A stretch of DNA of 64,000 nt from Pseudomonas sp. JAI120 (GCF_014207255.1 NZ_JACHCZ010000002.1:682001-746000), one strand, 5' to 3'; numbered from the stretch's first letter, positions 18,125-28,777 are shown. Translations and numbers: made by a program. Notes: generated from the sequence alone by a model not told the origin.

Positions 18125-18781
18125 ATGCCATGGCTGATTCTTGCGCTGATGGGCGCAGGCACCTTTATCTACGGCCTGAGCACCCATGCCACGTTGCTGT
18201 GCCTGCTGGTCAAGCCGCTGCCGGTACTGGCGCTGCTGGGCTGGCTGCATGATGCGCCGCCTACTGACTATCGACGCTGGATCAGCCTCGGGCTGATTTT
18301 TTCCCTGGTCGGCGATGTATTGCTCGCCTGGCCGGGCGACCTGTTTATCTTCGGCCTCGGCGCCTTCCTGTTTGCGCACCTGGCCTATCTCAAAGCCTAT
18401 TTCAGCGACTGCCGCCGCTTGGCGCTGTTGCCGTTGGTATTGGCGCTGGGCGTGGGCGCGATCCTGCTGAGCATCCTGATCTCCCACGGCCTCGGTGAAC
18501 TGCTGATACCGGTGGTGGTTTACGCACTGGTGATCAGCGCCATGCTTTGGCGCGCGCTGGCACGCCTGGGCAGCGATGTGCCGAAACGCTCGGCGCTGCT
18601 GGCGGCGGCGGGGGCGGTGTCGTTTGTATTTTCCGACACGCTGATCGGCATCAATCGGTTTGTGCTGTCGTTCGAGGCCGCGCCGTATTTGTTGATCACA
18701 ACTTACTGGCTCGGCCAATGGGGAATCACGGCTTCGGCTTTCCATCAGACAACCCGCGCATCCGCTGACCAACTTGGCTAA
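18125..18781 (+). CDS. YhhN/TMEM86-family membrane protein (lysoplasmalogenase-like)
   Basis: A 218-residue multi-pass membrane protein with about seven or eight hydrophobic helices. It contains [24 protein letters not shown] and [11 protein letters not shown], which match the conserved Asp-bearing helices of the YhhN family. Eukaryotic and some bacterial members hydrolyse lysoplasmalogens, but the substrate in Pseudomonas is not established. The ATG lies one base after the icp stop codon, so the two are co-transcribed and probably translationally coupled. Confidence 0.85.
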   Translation: MPWLILALMGAGTFIYGLSTHATLLCLLVKPLPVLALLGWLHDAPPTDYRRWISLGLIFSLVGDVLLAWPGDLFIFGLGAFLFAHLAYLKAYFSDCRRLALLPLVLALGVGAILLSILISHGLGELLIPVVVYALVISAMLWRALARLGSDVPKRSALLAAAGAVSFVFSDTLIGINRFVLSFEAAPYLLITTYWLGQWGITASAFHQTTRASADQLG

Positions 18782-18816
18782 AATGCCGGCCTTTCCCCCT
18801 CGTCGCCGGAACAACC

Positions 18817-19560
18817 GTGAGCAAAGAACCCGATCGCCTATTCGCCCAGCCCCTGCCCCAGGTGCCGGACTTCGCCTTTAACGAGGACGTGGTGCGGGTG
18901 TTCCCGGACATGATCAAGCGCTCGGTGCCTGGTTACCCGACGATTGTCGAAAACCTCGGCGTGCTCGCGGCGCAATTTGCCCAACCGAACAGCGTGCTCT
19001 ACGACCTGGGCTCGTCCCTGGGTGCGGTGACCCAGGCCTTACGTCGCCATGTGCGCACGGACGGTTGCCGAGTGATCGCTGTGGATAACTCGGCGGCCAT
19101 GGTCGAGCGCTGCCGCGAATACCTCAATGGCCAGGACTCGATGTTCCAGGAGCTGCTGCCGGTCGAGGTAATCGACGGCGATATCCTCGCGCTGCAGTTC
19201 CAACCGGCCTCGGTGGTGGCGTTGAACTTCACCCTGCAATTCATCGCCCCGGATGAGCGCCTGGCGTTGCTCGGGCGTATCCGCCAGTCATTGCTGCCAG
19301 GCGGTGCATTGATCCTTTCGGAAAAGCTGCGTTTCAATGACCTTGAAGAACAGGCACTGCTCACCGACCTGCATATCGCGTTCAAACGCGCCAACGGCTA
19401 CAGCGAACTGGAGATCGCCCAGAAGCGTAGCGCCATCGAAAACGTCATGAAGCCCGACAGCCTCGAAGAACACCGCGAACGCCTGCTGGCGGCCGGGTTC
19501 TCGAAAGTCGTGCCGTGGTTCCAGTGTCTTAACTTTGCCTCGTTGATTGCCTTGCCATGA
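18817..19560 (+). CDS. cmoA: Carboxy-S-adenosyl-L-methionine synthase CmoA
   Basis: A 247-residue SAM-dependent enzyme that converts SAM and prephenate to carboxy-SAM, the donor used by CmoB for tRNA wobble uridine modification (cmo5U34). Visible are the SAM-binding [10 protein letters not shown], the acidic [11 protein letters not shown] and the conserved NFTLQFI segment. The start is a GTG. It overlaps cmoB by four bases (ATGA), matching the usual two-gene operon. Confidence 0.96.
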   Translation: MSKEPDRLFAQPLPQVPDFAFNEDVVRVFPDMIKRSVPGYPTIVENLGVLAAQFAQPNSVLYDLGSSLGAVTQALRRHVRTDGCRVIAVDNSAAMVERCREYLNGQDSMFQELLPVEVIDGDILALQFQPASVVALNFTLQFIAPDERLALLGRIRQSLLPGGALILSEKLRFNDLEEQALLTDLHIAFKRANGYSELEIAQKRSAIENVMKPDSLEEHRERLLAAGFSKVVPWFQCLNFASLIALP

Positions 19561-20513
19561 TTGATCTGTCCCCCCTCGCCCGCCATCTGGTCGGCACCCC
19601 TCTGGCTGTATGGGCCCAAGGCCTGCAAGCGCAGCTCGATAGCAAGATGGAAAAGGGTCATGGCGACCTGGAGCGTTGGCAGAGTGCCCTGGACGCGCTG
19701 CCAAAGATCCAGCCCAGCGAAGTCGACTTGCTCAATGGCTTGGTGCTGGACACCGATTGCGACGATGCCACCCGCGCGCAGATGCACACCGCGCTGATGG
19801 GCTTGAGCCCGTGGCGCAAGGGCCCGTTCCACCTGTTCGGTGTGCATGTGGACACCGAATGGCGCTCGGACTGGAAGTGGTCGCGTGTGGCCCCGCACCT
19901 GGACCTGAAGGGCAAGCGCATTCTCGATGTCGGTTGCGGCAACGGTTACTACATGTGGCGCATGCTCGGCGCCGGGGCCGACAGCGTGATTGGCGTCGAC
20001 CCGAACTGGCTGTTCTTCTGCCAGTTCCAAGCCGTACAGCGTTACCTGTCTGAACCCAAGGCCTGGCACCTGCCGTTTCCGTTTGAAGACCTGCCGGCGA
20101 ACCTGGAAGGCTTCGACACAGTGTTTTCCATGGGTGTGTTCTATCACCGTCGCTCGCCGATCGAGCATCTGCTGGCGCTGAAGGACACCCTGGTCAAGGG
20201 CGGCGAACTGGTCCTGGAAACCCTGGTGGTGGAAGGCGACCAGCAACAGGTGCTGGTGCCGGAAGACCGTTATGCGCAGATGCGTAACGTGTGGTTCCTG
20301 CCGTCGGTACCGGCATTGATGCTGTGGCTGCGGCGTGCCGGGTTCAGTGATGTGAGGTGTGTGGATGTGAGCGTGACTACGGTGGAGGAACAGCGCGGGA
20401 CGGCGTGGATGAAGTATCAGTCCCTCAGCGACTTCCTCGATCCGCAGGATCACAGCAAGACGATTGAAGGGCTGCCGGCGCCGATGCGGGCGGTCATCAT
20501 CGCCAAGAAGTAA
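19557..20513 (+). CDS. cmoB: tRNA U34 carboxymethyltransferase CmoB
   Basis: A 318-residue enzyme that transfers the carboxymethyl group from carboxy-SAM to 5-hydroxyuridine at tRNA position 34. It contains the family's LSPWRKGPF, the SAM motif [25 protein letters not shown] and the C-terminal EEQRGTAWM. The length of about 320 is normal. The ATG overlaps the end of cmoA, and no further gene follows before a REP hairpin. Confidence 0.96.
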   Translation: MIDLSPLARHLVGTPLAVWAQGLQAQLDSKMEKGHGDLERWQSALDALPKIQPSEVDLLNGLVLDTDCDDATRAQMHTALMGLSPWRKGPFHLFGVHVDTEWRSDWKWSRVAPHLDLKGKRILDVGCGNGYYMWRMLGAGADSVIGVDPNWLFFCQFQAVQRYLSEPKAWHLPFPFEDLPANLEGFDTVFSMGVFYHRRSPIEHLLALKDTLVKGGELVLETLVVEGDQQQVLVPEDRYAQMRNVWFLPSVPALMLWLRRAGFSDVRCVDVSVTTVEEQRGTAWMKYQSLSDFLDPQDHSKTIEGLPAPMRAVIIAKK

Positions 20514-20542
20514 CCGCTAATCTCCCGGAAACAACAGAGATC

Positions 20543-20578
20543 CAAATGTGGGAGGGGGCAAGCCCCCTCCCACATTTG
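20543..20578. repeat. REP hairpin between convergent cmoB and tadA
   Basis: CAAATGTGGGAGGGGGC and its complement are separated by AA, forming a near-perfect hairpin of about 17 bp. A TTTTTTT run follows at 20586-20592, so it could double as a terminator for cmoB. Confidence 0.85.
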
Positions 20579-20591
20579 CTCATCAGTTTTT

Positions 20592-21089
20592 TTAGAGCGG
20601 GGGCTTGGCCCGGCGTGCCTTGAAAAATTCGCTCAACACCGTGCCGCACTCCTCCGCCAGCACACCGCCTTCAAACAACACCCGATGGTTCAGAAAACCC
20701 TGGGTAAAAAACTGCCCCTGGCTTTGCACGATCCCTGCCTTGGGCTCCAACGCGCCATACACCACCCGCGCGATGCGTGAATGCACGATCAGGCCGGCGC
20801 ACATGCTGCACGGTTCCAGGGTCACGTACAGCGTACTGCCCGGCAGGCGGTAGTTGCTGACCGCTTGCGCAGCCGCGCGTATAGCGACCATTTCGGCATG
20901 GGCGCTGGGGTCATTGCCGCTGATCGGGCAGTTGAAGCCGCGACCGATGATTTCACCGTCCTGCACCAGCACCGCGCCCACCGGCACTTCGCCCAGCGTC
21001 GCGCCTTGGGCGGCAAGTGCCAGGGCTTCGCGCATGAAATCCTGATCGCGGCTGCGGTCGATAATCGCCGTGGGGCGAAACTGGCGCAT
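20592..21089 (-). CDS. tadA: tRNA adenosine(34) deaminase TadA
   Basis: A 165-residue zinc deaminase that converts A34 of tRNA-Arg(ACG) to inosine. The zinc and catalytic motif is HAEMVAI together with EPCSMCAG (H-A-E and P-C-x-x-C). The preceding PVGAVLVQDGEIIGRG and C-terminal SEFFKARRA are typical. The ATG at 21089 overlaps the stop codon of the multicopper oxidase gene (TGATG), implying coupled translation. A longer frame starting at 21158 lies inside the oxidase coding region and is unlikely. Confidence 0.95.
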   Translation of the reverse strand: MRQFRPTAIIDRSRDQDFMREALALAAQGATLGEVPVGAVLVQDGEIIGRGFNCPISGNDPSAHAEMVAIRAAAQAVSNYRLPGSTLYVTLEPCSMCAGLIVHSRIARVVYGALEPKAGIVQSQGQFFTQGFLNHRVLFEGGVLAEECGTVLSEFFKARRAKPPL

Positions 21090-22465
21090 CACGCCACCTC
21101 GATGGCGGCCATCAGACCGGTTTCCATGTGGTCGATCACGTGGCAGTGGAACATCCACACCCCAGGGTTATCCGCCACCAATGCCACGCGGGCGCGTTCG
21201 TTCTTGCCCAGCAGGTAAGTGTCGGTGAAATACGGGATCACCTTGTGGCGGTTCGAGGCGATCACCTTGAAGCTCATGCCGTGCAGGTGGATCGGGTGCT
21301 GGTACTGGGTCATGTTTTTCAATTCGAAAATGTAGCTCTTGCCTTTTTCCAGCTTGGCAATCGGTCGGTCGGCGCAGGTCTTGTCGGTGATGTCCCAGGC
21401 CTGGCCGTTGATCTGCCACAGGCTCGGCGGCTTGCCGTTATCCACCGATACGGAGCCGACCCACTCGAAATTGAAGTTGAGTTTCTCCGCATTGGCCAGG
21501 TCCGGCTCGGCAATCGGGTTGGCGGGCAATGCCGGGGGCCATTCGCTCGGTGCATCGGTGTTGGCGACTGAGCGGAAAGTGCCCAGGCGCACCGGGCCGT
21601 TACGGATCGACAGTTCTTCGCCCGCCGGCGGCGCCTTGATCGCCAGGCAGATACGCATGCCCGGGCCCAGCCAGTATTCCTTGCCCAGCGGGCGCGGCTC
21701 GACGGGGTTGCCGTCCAGGGCGTAGATCTGCGCTTCGACGTCGGGGATGTTGATGCGATAGGTCAGGGTGTTGTCGAGGTTGAGCAGGCGCACGCGGGTG
21801 ATCTGCCCGGCGGGCAGGTCGATCACCGCCTGGGATACGCCATTGATCGTCGACAGGCGCCCGGCCGTGCCGCCACGCGCGGCTTCACGGGGAATGCTGA
21901 AGGCAACGAAGGCGCCCTCTTCGTCCACGTGCCAGCTCTTCAGGCTGAGGGTGCGTTCGTGCTTGAAACCGGTGGGCTCGCGCTCTTCGATGATCAGCGG
22001 GCCGACCAGGCCTCGGCCGAGTTCTTCGCTGCTGTTCACATGGGGGTGATACCAGTAGCTGCCAGCATCGGGCACGCGGAATGTGTAGTCGAAGTATTCG
22101 CCGGGTAACACCGGCAATTGCGAGACGTAAGGCACGCCGTCCATTTCCAGCGGCAGGCGGATGCCGTGCCAGTGGATCGTGGTGGCGACCGGCAGGTGGT
22201 TGATAAAGCGCACCCGCAGCCACTCACCCTGGCGCACGCGCAACTCGGTGCCAGGTGCCGAAGGGCCGAAGGCCCAGGCTTCGGTCTTGTGCCCCGGCAC
22301 CAGCTCTACATCGAGCGGCGCGGCGATCAGTTCGTAATCGTGCCCCGCTTCGGCTTCGGCGACCTTCCCCAGCCAGTAGCGGTAGGCGCCACCGGCACCG
22401 ACGCCCACTACGGCCAGGCCTGCAAGACCACCCAGGATTTGTCGACGGGAAAAGGATCGGGACAC
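21089..22465 (-). CDS. Multicopper oxidase with Tat-type signal
   Basis: A 458-residue three-cupredoxin oxidase. All copper motifs are visible in order: HWHGIRL, YHPHVNS, HPIHLHGM and the C-terminal HCHVIDHMETGL, which supply the type 1, 2 and 3 copper ligands. The N-terminus SRSFSRRQILGGLAG is a twin-arginine signal, so the folded enzyme is predicted to be exported to the periplasm. The GTG at 22465 was chosen because GAGG lies five bases before it and it places the Tat motif at the extreme N-terminus. It resembles bilirubin-oxidase/CotA/SufI-like copper oxidases; the substrate is unknown. It shares a transcript with tadA. Confidence 0.88.
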   Translation of the reverse strand: MSRSFSRRQILGGLAGLAVVGVGAGGAYRYWLGKVAEAEAGHDYELIAAPLDVELVPGHKTEAWAFGPSAPGTELRVRQGEWLRVRFINHLPVATTIHWHGIRLPLEMDGVPYVSQLPVLPGEYFDYTFRVPDAGSYWYHPHVNSSEELGRGLVGPLIIEEREPTGFKHERTLSLKSWHVDEEGAFVAFSIPREAARGGTAGRLSTINGVSQAVIDLPAGQITRVRLLNLDNTLTYRINIPDVEAQIYALDGNPVEPRPLGKEYWLGPGMRICLAIKAPPAGEELSIRNGPVRLGTFRSVANTDAPSEWPPALPANPIAEPDLANAEKLNFNFEWVGSVSVDNGKPPSLWQINGQAWDITDKTCADRPIAKLEKGKSYIFELKNMTQYQHPIHLHGMSFKVIASNRHKVIPYFTDTYLLGKNERARVALVADNPGVWMFHCHVIDHMETGLMAAIEVA

Positions 22466-22577
22466 AACAACCTCACGTATCTGCCGCAGGCGCAGGGCCT
22501 GCAAAGGGCAGATACGATACACCTGCATTGGCTAAACAGTAAGGCTTCGCATTGCCGCATGACACAAAGACGGCGCA

Positions 22578-22613
22578 CACCTGTAGGAGCGAGCTTGCTC
22601 GCTCCTACAGGTG
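22578..22613. repeat. REP hairpin of the TGTAGGAGCGAGC class
   Basis: Perfect 17-bp arms CACCTGTAGGAGCGAGC and complement separated by TT. This is a different repeat family from the GTGGGAGGGGGC class and recurs as an inverted pair at 32790-32889. It lies between the multicopper oxidase promoter and the end of pdxJ. Confidence 0.88.
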
Positions 22614-22622
22614 AATCTGCGG

Positions 22623-23366
22623 TCAGCGCTTGGCGGCCGCCAGGATCAGGGCTTTCATCTCGGCCACAGCGCCTTTGAAACCGACGAACAGCGCATGAGC
22701 CACCAGCGCATGGCCGATGTTCAGCTCGTTGATGCCCTTGATCGCAGCCACCGCTTCGACGTTGTGGTAATGCAGGCCGTGGCCGGCGTTGACGATCAGG
22801 CCTTCATTAAGGCCGCAGTTCACACCGTCAATGATGCGCTGCAGTTCATCCGCCACGTCGGTCGGTGTGGTGGCGTCGGCGTAACGGCCGGTGTGCAGTT
22901 CGATGGCCGGCGCGCCGACACGGCGGGACGCTTCGATCTGGCGCTCGTCGGCGTCGATGAACAGCGACACTTCGCTGCCGATCTTCGACAGGCGCTCCAC
23001 CGCAGCCTTGATCCGCGCTTCCTGGCCGGCTACGTCGAGGCCGCCTTCGGTGGTCAGTTCCTGGCGGGTTTCCGGGACCAGGCAGATGTGCGCCGGGCGG
23101 ATGCGCTCGGCGAAGGCCATCATTTCTTCGGTGACGCCCATCTCAAAGTTCATGCGGGTTTGCAGCACGTCCTTGAGCAGCAGCACATCGCGCTCCTGGA
23201 TGTGACGGCGGTCTTCGCGCAGGTGCACGGTGATGCCGTCGGCGCCCGCTTCTTCGGCGTCCAGCGCGGCCTTGACCGGGTCAGGGTAACGAGTGCCCCG
23301 GGCCTGGCGCAGGGTAGCGACGTGGTCGATGTTGACGCCAAGAAGAATGCGATTGCTGGTGGTCAC
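22623..23366 (-). CDS. pdxJ: Pyridoxine 5'-phosphate synthase
   Basis: A 247-residue TIM-barrel enzyme that condenses deoxyxylulose 5-phosphate with 3-amino-2-oxopropyl phosphate to make pyridoxine phosphate (vitamin B6). It contains [42 protein letters not shown] and [10 protein letters not shown]. The start is the GTG at 23366, preceded by AGGAGC, which gives family length. It follows recO in the conserved era-recO-pdxJ order. Confidence 0.96.
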   Translation of the reverse strand: MTTSNRILLGVNIDHVATLRQARGTRYPDPVKAALDAEEAGADGITVHLREDRRHIQERDVLLLKDVLQTRMNFEMGVTEEMMAFAERIRPAHICLVPETRQELTTEGGLDVAGQEARIKAAVERLSKIGSEVSLFIDADERQIEASRRVGAPAIELHTGRYADATTPTDVADELQRIIDGVNCGLNEGLIVNAGHGLHYHNVEAVAAIKGINELNIGHALVAHALFVGFKGAVAEMKALILAAAKR

Positions 23367-23418
23367 GGAAGCGCTCCTGAAAAGGGGAAAGAAACGCTGC
23401 ACAGCATACACGGGGATG

Positions 23419-24108
23419 TCAGGGCTTTCGAAACAACTCGCGACTGACTAGCGGCCGACCGCCCAAGTGCACAGCCAGGGCCTGGCGCATCAGGCGCTTG
23501 GCGGCGGACAACGCACCGGGTGCGCTCCAGTCGGCCTCGCTCATGGCCAGCAGCTCGGTACCCTGGAACAGGCCCGGTTGCAGCAGGTACACACGCTCCA
23601 GGCCCGCATCCACTTGCAGGCGGTACATGCCGTCGGCGGCGATGGGCTCGCCATGCAGGTCGTTGTTCAGTTCAAAACCGTAGCCCAGGTCGTCGAGCAG
23701 GCGCCATTCGAAGGCGCGCAGCAGCGGCTCCAGGGGGCGGCCTTCTGCCAGGGCCAGCAAGGTGGCGGCGTAGTGATCGAAGACAGCCGGGTGCGGGTCT
23801 TCGGCGGGCAACAGGCGGATCAGCAATTCATTGAGGTAGAGGCCGCTGAACAGTGCATCGCCATTGAGCCAGGCGGAAGTGCCGACGCTTTCCAGGCGGC
23901 CGACGTTTTTCAGCTCGCCCTTGCCGCGAAACTCCACATCCAATGCCACGAAGGGCCGCGCCAATGTCCCCGCCTTGCCCCGCGCGCTACGCAACACCGC
24001 GCGCAGGCGGCCTTGCGGCGTGAGGAAATCCACCAGCGCGCTGGTCTCACGGTAGGCGCGGCTGTGCAGGACGTAGGCGAGTTGGCTGGGGGGTTGGGAT
24101 TGGGACAT
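23419..24108 (-). CDS. recO: DNA repair protein RecO
   Basis: A 229-residue recombination mediator that helps load RecA on SSB-coated DNA with RecR. The N-terminal OB-fold region has [20 protein letters not shown], and the rest is the helical RecO_C-type domain ([17 protein letters not shown]). The ATG at 24108 gives family-typical length. It lies between era and pdxJ as in other Pseudomonas genomes but is separated from era by a REPIN. Confidence 0.93.
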   Translation of the reverse strand: MSQSQPPSQLAYVLHSRAYRETSALVDFLTPQGRLRAVLRSARGKAGTLARPFVALDVEFRGKGELKNVGRLESVGTSAWLNGDALFSGLYLNELLIRLLPAEDPHPAVFDHYAATLLALAEGRPLEPLLRAFEWRLLDDLGYGFELNNDLHGEPIAADGMYRLQVDAGLERVYLLQPGLFQGTELLAMSEADWSAPGALSAAKRLMRQALAVHLGGRPLVSRELFRKP

Positions 24109-24139
24109 GGGTTCTCTATCTTGAAAACAACACAAACCT

Positions 24140-24232
24140 AATGTGGGAGGGGGCTTGCCCCCGATGGCAGTGTGTCAGTCACTTATTTATTAACTGACTC
24201 ACCGCCATCGGGAGCAAGCCCCCTCCCACATT
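24140..24232. repeat. REPIN between recO and era
   Basis: An inverted pair of REP units, AATGTGGGAGGGGGCTTG and its complement at the outer ends, each extended by GCCCCCGATGGC-type sequence, flank a roughly 35-base spacer (24169-24203). The two outer arms pair over nearly 29 bases with few mismatches. Confidence 0.9.
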
Positions 24233-24250
24233 TTTTGCCCTGCGGTGTTC

Positions 24251-25153
24251 TTACAGGTCGCCGTAACCGAGGGAACGCAGAGCGCGCTCGTCATCGGACC
24301 AACCACCCTTCACCTTCACCCACAGGTTGAGCATGATCTTGGAATCGAACAGCAATTCCATGTCCTTGCGCGCTTCGGTGCCGATGCGCTTGATGCGCTC
24401 GCCCTTGTCGCCAATGATGATTTTCTTCTGGCCGTCACGTTCGACGAGGATCAGCGCATGGATATGCAGGGTCTTGCCCTGCTGCTTGAACTCTTCGATT
24501 TCGACGGTGATCTGGTACGGCAGCTCGGCGCCCATCTGGCGCATGATTTTCTCACGCACCAGTTCGGCGGCGAGGAAACGGCTGCTGCGGTCGGTGATCT
24601 GGTCTTCCGGGAAGAAGTGCTCGTTCTCCGGCAGGTAGCCGGCGATCACGCGCTCCAGGGCTTCGAGGTTGTGACCGTGCTGGGCCGAGATCGGCATGAT
24701 CTGCGCGTTCGGCAGTTGCTCCTGCAACCAGCTCAGGTGCGGCATCAGCTCGGCTTTGTCTTCGATACGGTCGGTCTTGTTCAACGCGACGATCAAAGGC
24801 CCGGTGACGTACTGCACACGCTCGAGGACCATCTGGTCTTCGTCTGTCCACTTGGTGCGGTCGACCACGAAGATCACCACGTCGACGTCTTTCAACGCCG
24901 CCGAAGCGGTCTTGTTCATGTAGCGGTTGAGGGCTTTTTCACCGCCTTTGTGCATACCCGGGGTGTCGACATACACCGCTTGCACGCTGCCTTCGGTCTT
25001 GATGCCCAGCATGTTGTGGCGGGTGGTCTGCGGCTTGCGCGAGGTGATTGCAAGCTTCTGGCCGAGGATATGGTTCAGCAGCGTGGACTTGCCCACGTTC
25101 GGGCGGCCGACGATGGCAACATAGCCACAGCGTGTTGCGGTTGAATCAGTCAT
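24251..25153 (-). CDS. era: Ribosome assembly GTPase Era
   Basis: A 300-residue GTPase for 30S maturation that binds the 3' end of 16S rRNA. It shows G1 [12 protein letters not shown]3 DTPGMH, G4 NKTD and a C-terminal KH domain ending in [21 protein letters not shown]. The ATG at 25153 has GGAG seven bases upstream and overlaps the end of rnc by eight bases, the usual rnc-era coupling. Confidence 0.97.
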   Translation of the reverse strand: MTDSTATRCGYVAIVGRPNVGKSTLLNHILGQKLAITSRKPQTTRHNMLGIKTEGSVQAVYVDTPGMHKGGEKALNRYMNKTASAALKDVDVVIFVVDRTKWTDEDQMVLERVQYVTGPLIVALNKTDRIEDKAELMPHLSWLQEQLPNAQIMPISAQHGHNLEALERVIAGYLPENEHFFPEDQITDRSSRFLAAELVREKIMRQMGAELPYQITVEIEEFKQQGKTLHIHALILVERDGQKKIIIGDKGERIKRIGTEARKDMELLFDSKIMLNLWVKVKGGWSDDERALRSLGYGDL

Positions 25154-25835
25154 GGCCATTCTCCACGCCCAGAGCAATCAGTGCTGCAGCGGCCGCTACC
25201 TGTTCGGCAATACGACGGCTCACACCCTGACCTCGGCTTTTTTCATTCAGTAAGGTGATTTCACATTCCACGAAGAACACGCGGCAATGGGGCTCACCCT
25301 GGATATCCACCACTTCGTAGCGTGGCAGGTCACAACCGCGCGATTGCAGGAATTCCTGCAGGCGGGTCTTCGGATCCTTGTTGGTGTCGACCAGCGTGAG
25401 GCTTTCGATCTCGGAGGTCAGCCACGCGGTGACGCGCTCCTTGGCCGCTTCCATGCCTGCATCGAGGTAGATCGCACCGATCAACGCCTCAAGCGCATCG
25501 GCCAGGATCGACTCACGGCGGAACCCACCGCTCTTCAACTCACCGGAGCCGAGGCGCAGGTACTCACCCAGACCAAAACCACGGGCCAGTACGGCCAGGG
25601 TCTCGCCCTTTACCAGCCGTGCGCGCAAACGCGACAGCTGACCTTCACGGGCTTGGGGAAAGCGCTCGAAGAGGGCTTCACCGGCGACGAAATTGAGGAT
25701 GGCATCACCGAGAAATTCCAGGCGTTCGTTATTACGCCCTGCAAAGCTGCGGTGTGTGAGGGCAAGGACCATCAATTCCTGATCCTTGAAGGTGTAGCCG
25801 AGCTGGCGCTCGAGACGACTTAGAGAAACGGTCAC
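25146..25835 (-). CDS. rnc: Ribonuclease III
   Basis: A 229-residue double-stranded-RNA endonuclease that processes rRNA precursors. The catalytic signature [11 protein letters not shown] and the downstream acidic residues of the RNase III domain are present, followed by a dsRNA-binding domain from about residue 155. The start is a GTG at 25835. The gene lies between lepB and era in the standard order. Confidence 0.97.
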   Translation of the reverse strand: MTVSLSRLERQLGYTFKDQELMVLALTHRSFAGRNNERLEFLGDAILNFVAGEALFERFPQAREGQLSRLRARLVKGETLAVLARGFGLGEYLRLGSGELKSGGFRRESILADALEALIGAIYLDAGMEAAKERVTAWLTSEIESLTLVDTNKDPKTRLQEFLQSRGCDLPRYEVVDIQGEPHCRVFFVECEITLLNEKSRGQGVSRRIAEQVAAAAALIALGVENGHD

Positions 25836-25982
25836 GGTTTACCCATATCTGTGTGGTGGCACCGGCGGCCATCGACGATTGACGCAGTGTTCAAATTCAA
25901 ATCCTGGTTGGTATTGCACGGGGACGGAAAATGTCCAAGCCCCAGAAAAGCATTCGGCGCTGTGTTCACAGCGCCGCTTGTA

Positions 25983-26837
25983 TTACTTGATCAGCCCGAC
26001 CCGCGAGAAGTTCGGCAGGTGGCTGAGCTTGGGTTCCGGCCAGCTCATCCAGACCGCAAAGGCCTTGCCGACGATATTCTGGTCGGGAACCATGCCCAGC
26101 AGATCCTTGGGAATGCTGGGGTCATCCCAATAGCGACTGTCATTGGAGTTGTCGCGGTTGTCGCCCATCATGAAATAGTGCCCGGCCGGCACTTTCCACT
26201 CGCCATCAGGCATGGCGCGGTAGCGGCTCATTTCCTTGCGGATTTCGTGCTCTACCGCCCCGAGTTTTTCCTGGTACAGCTCGGCACTGCCCAGGCTGTT
26301 CGGTTCGGAACCGATCAACTTCTCGGCCACTGACTCGCCATTGATCAACAGACGCTTCTCGCTGGTGTAGCGAATCACGTCGCCCGGCAGGCCCACCACA
26401 CGCTTGATGTAGTTGACGTTCGGGTCGCTTGGGTAGCGGAACACCATCACATCGCCGCGCTGCGGGTCACCGACTTCGATGACCTTCTTGTCGATCACCG
26501 GCAGGCGAATCCCGTAGGAGAACTTGTTCACCAGGATGAAGTCACCCACGTCCAGGGTAGGTTTCATCGAGCCCGACGGGATCTGAAACGGCTCCACCAG
26601 GAACGAACGCAGCACCAGCACGATGAACAACACCGGAAAGAACGACTTGCCGTATTCAACCAGCAAGGGCTCTTTGTTCAGCTTCTCGATCACCAGGCCA
26701 TCGGGCTGGCTGACGCTGCCCTGATAGGACGCGATAGCCGCCCGCCGACGCGGGGCGAAGAACACCAGATCGAGCAACGCCAGGAGACCGCAAACGGCAA
26801 CGGCGATGACCAGCAACAGCGGGAAATTTAGCGACAT
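25983..26837 (-). CDS. lepB: Signal peptidase I
   Basis: A 284-residue inner-membrane protease that removes signal peptides from exported proteins. Two N-terminal helices (residues about 7-27 and 64-80) anchor it. Catalytic Ser90 is in IPSGSMKPTL and the general base Lys145 in VNYIKRVVGLPGD; GDNRDNSNDSRYW follows. The ATG is 5 bp after the lepA stop codon, so both are co-expressed. Confidence 0.97.
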   Translation of the reverse strand: MSLNFPLLLVIAVAVCGLLALLDLVFFAPRRRAAIASYQGSVSQPDGLVIEKLNKEPLLVEYGKSFFPVLFIVLVLRSFLVEPFQIPSGSMKPTLDVGDFILVNKFSYGIRLPVIDKKVIEVGDPQRGDVMVFRYPSDPNVNYIKRVVGLPGDVIRYTSEKRLLINGESVAEKLIGSEPNSLGSAELYQEKLGAVEHEIRKEMSRYRAMPDGEWKVPAGHYFMMGDNRDNSNDSRYWDDPSIPKDLLGMVPDQNIVGKAFAVWMSWPEPKLSHLPNFSRVGLIK

Positions 26838-26842
26838 AGGAC

Positions 26843-28642
26843 CTAACTATCCAACCTGAGCACCGCAAGGAAGGCTTCTTGTGGAATTTCCACGTTGCCC
26901 ACTTGCTTCATGCGTTTTTTACCGGCCTTTTGCTTCTCAAGCAGCTTGCGCTTACGGCTGACGTCGCCACCGTAGCATTTGGCCAGTACGTTCTTTCTGA
27001 GAGCCTTGACGGAGGTTCGCGCAATGATCTGCCCGCCAATGGCGGCCTGGATCGCGACGTCGAACATCTGGCGCGGAATCAGTTCTTTCATCTTTTCAGT
27101 CAGCTGGCGACCTTTGTAGTGCGCGTTGTCCTTGTGCACGATCAGTGCCAGGGCATCGACCTTGTCGCCGTTGATCAACACATCCAGTTTCACCAGATTA
27201 GCCGATTGGTAACGGTCGAAATGGTAATCCAGCGAAGCATAGCCGCGACTGGTGGATTTGAGACGGTCAAAGAAGTCCAGGACCACTTCGTTCATCGGCA
27301 AATCGTAGGTCACTTGCACCTGGGTACCGAGGAACAGCATGTCGTGCTGCACGCCACGCTTTTCGATACACAGGGTAATGACGTTGCCCAGGTGTTCCTG
27401 CGGCACAAGAATATTGGCCCGCACGATCGGTTCGCGCATGTCTTCGATGGAAGACAGGTCTGGGAGCTTGGACGGGTTGTCGACGTAAATCGTTTCACCG
27501 TTTTTGAGCAACAGCTCGAAAATAACCGTCGGAGCCGTGGTAATCAGGTCCAGGTCGTACTCGCGCTCCAGGCGCTCCTGGATGATTTCCATGTGCAGCA
27601 TGCCGAGGAAGCCGCAGCGGAAGCCGAAGCCCAGGGCGTCGGAGCTTTCCGGGGTGTACTGCAACGACGAGTCGTTGAGGGTCAGCTTTTGCAGGGCTTC
27701 GCGGAAGTCTTCGAAGTCGTCGGAACTGACCGGGAACAGGCCGGCGTAGACCTGCGGCTGGATGCGTTTGAAGCCCGGCAGCACGTCGACGTCAGGGGTG
27801 GAGCTCAAGGTCAGGGTGTCACCCACCGGTGCACCGTGAATGTCCTTGATACCGGCGATAATGAAGCCTACTTCGCCGGCTTTCAGATCAGTGGTCGCGG
27901 TGTGCTTGGGGTTGAATACACCGACGCTGTCCACCAGGTGGATCTTGCCGGTGGACTTGACCAGGATCTTGTCGCCCTTCTTCACACGGCCGTGACGCAC
28001 GCGTACCAGGGAGACAACCCCCAGGTAGTTGTCGAACCAGGAGTCGATGATCAACGCTTGCAGCGGATCTTCGTAGTTGCCGGTGGGGGCTGGAATGGTC
28101 TTGACCAGGCGCTCGAGCACTTCGTCGACGCCCAGGCCGGTCTTGGCGCTGCACTCGACGGCGTCGGTGGCGTCAATGCCGATGATTTTTTCGATTTCTT
28201 CCTTTACCCGGTCCGGATCGGCCTGTGGCAGGTCGATCTTGTTCAGTACCGGCATGACTTCCAGGCCTTGCTCGATGGCGGTGTAGCAGTTGGCCACGGA
28301 CTGGGCTTCAACGCCCTGGCCCGCGTCCACCACCAGCAGCGCACCTTCGCAGGCCGCCAGGGAGCGGCTGACTTCGTAGGTGAAGTCAACGTGGCCCGGG
28401 GTGTCAATGAAGTTCAATTGGTACTTGATACCGTCTTTGGCGGTGTAGTACAGGGTAACGCTGTGGGCCTTGATGGTGATCCCGCGCTCGCGTTCGAGGT
28501 CCATGGAGTCCAGCACCTGGGCTTCCATTTCACGCTCGGCAAGGCCGCCGCACATCTGGATGAATCGATCGGCCAGCGTCGACTTACCATGGTCAATGTG
28601 GGCGATGATGGAGAAATTGCGGATATGACTCAAATCACTCAC
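26843..28642 (-). CDS. lepA: Elongation factor 4 (LepA)
   Basis: A 599-residue translational GTPase that back-translocates or rescues stalled ribosomes. It has G1 [11 protein letters not shown]3 DTPGHVDF, G4 NKIDLPQ, EF-G-like domains, and the LepA-specific C-terminal domain with [41 protein letters not shown] split over two conserved blocks. It starts with GTG. Its upstream neighbour here is an lptFG terminator rather than mucD as in P. aeruginosa. Confidence 0.97.
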   Translation of the reverse strand: MSDLSHIRNFSIIAHIDHGKSTLADRFIQMCGGLAEREMEAQVLDSMDLERERGITIKAHSVTLYYTAKDGIKYQLNFIDTPGHVDFTYEVSRSLAACEGALLVVDAGQGVEAQSVANCYTAIEQGLEVMPVLNKIDLPQADPDRVKEEIEKIIGIDATDAVECSAKTGLGVDEVLERLVKTIPAPTGNYEDPLQALIIDSWFDNYLGVVSLVRVRHGRVKKGDKILVKSTGKIHLVDSVGVFNPKHTATTDLKAGEVGFIIAGIKDIHGAPVGDTLTLSSTPDVDVLPGFKRIQPQVYAGLFPVSSDDFEDFREALQKLTLNDSSLQYTPESSDALGFGFRCGFLGMLHMEIIQERLEREYDLDLITTAPTVIFELLLKNGETIYVDNPSKLPDLSSIEDMREPIVRANILVPQEHLGNVITLCIEKRGVQHDMLFLGTQVQVTYDLPMNEVVLDFFDRLKSTSRGYASLDYHFDRYQSANLVKLDVLINGDKVDALALIVHKDNAHYKGRQLTEKMKELIPRQMFDVAIQAAIGGQIIARTSVKALRKNVLAKCYGGDVSRKRKLLEKQKAGKKRMKQVGNVEIPQEAFLAVLRLDS

Positions 28643-28742
28643 GGATCAACACTCAAAAAGGCTGCAGGCAGATTGCCCGCTGAAAAATAGCCGGGAATTG
28701 TACCTGATGCTCAGGCCAGGCGTCATCTTTGCTGACCAGAAC

Positions 28743-28777
28743 AAAAATGCCCCACTCATTCGAGTGGGGCATTTTTT
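28743..28777 (-). terminator. Bidirectional rho-independent terminator after lptG
   Basis: Stem AAAATGCCCCACTC/GAGTGGGGCATTTT with loop ATTC, with A and T runs on both sides. On the minus strand it lies just after the lptG stop codon and ends in U residues, so it should stop lptFG transcripts before lepA. Confidence 0.88.

Noticed and set aside
26879..28690. 603-codon open frame antisense to lepA
   Set aside because: Shadow of lepA with low-complexity His/Val/Gln composition.
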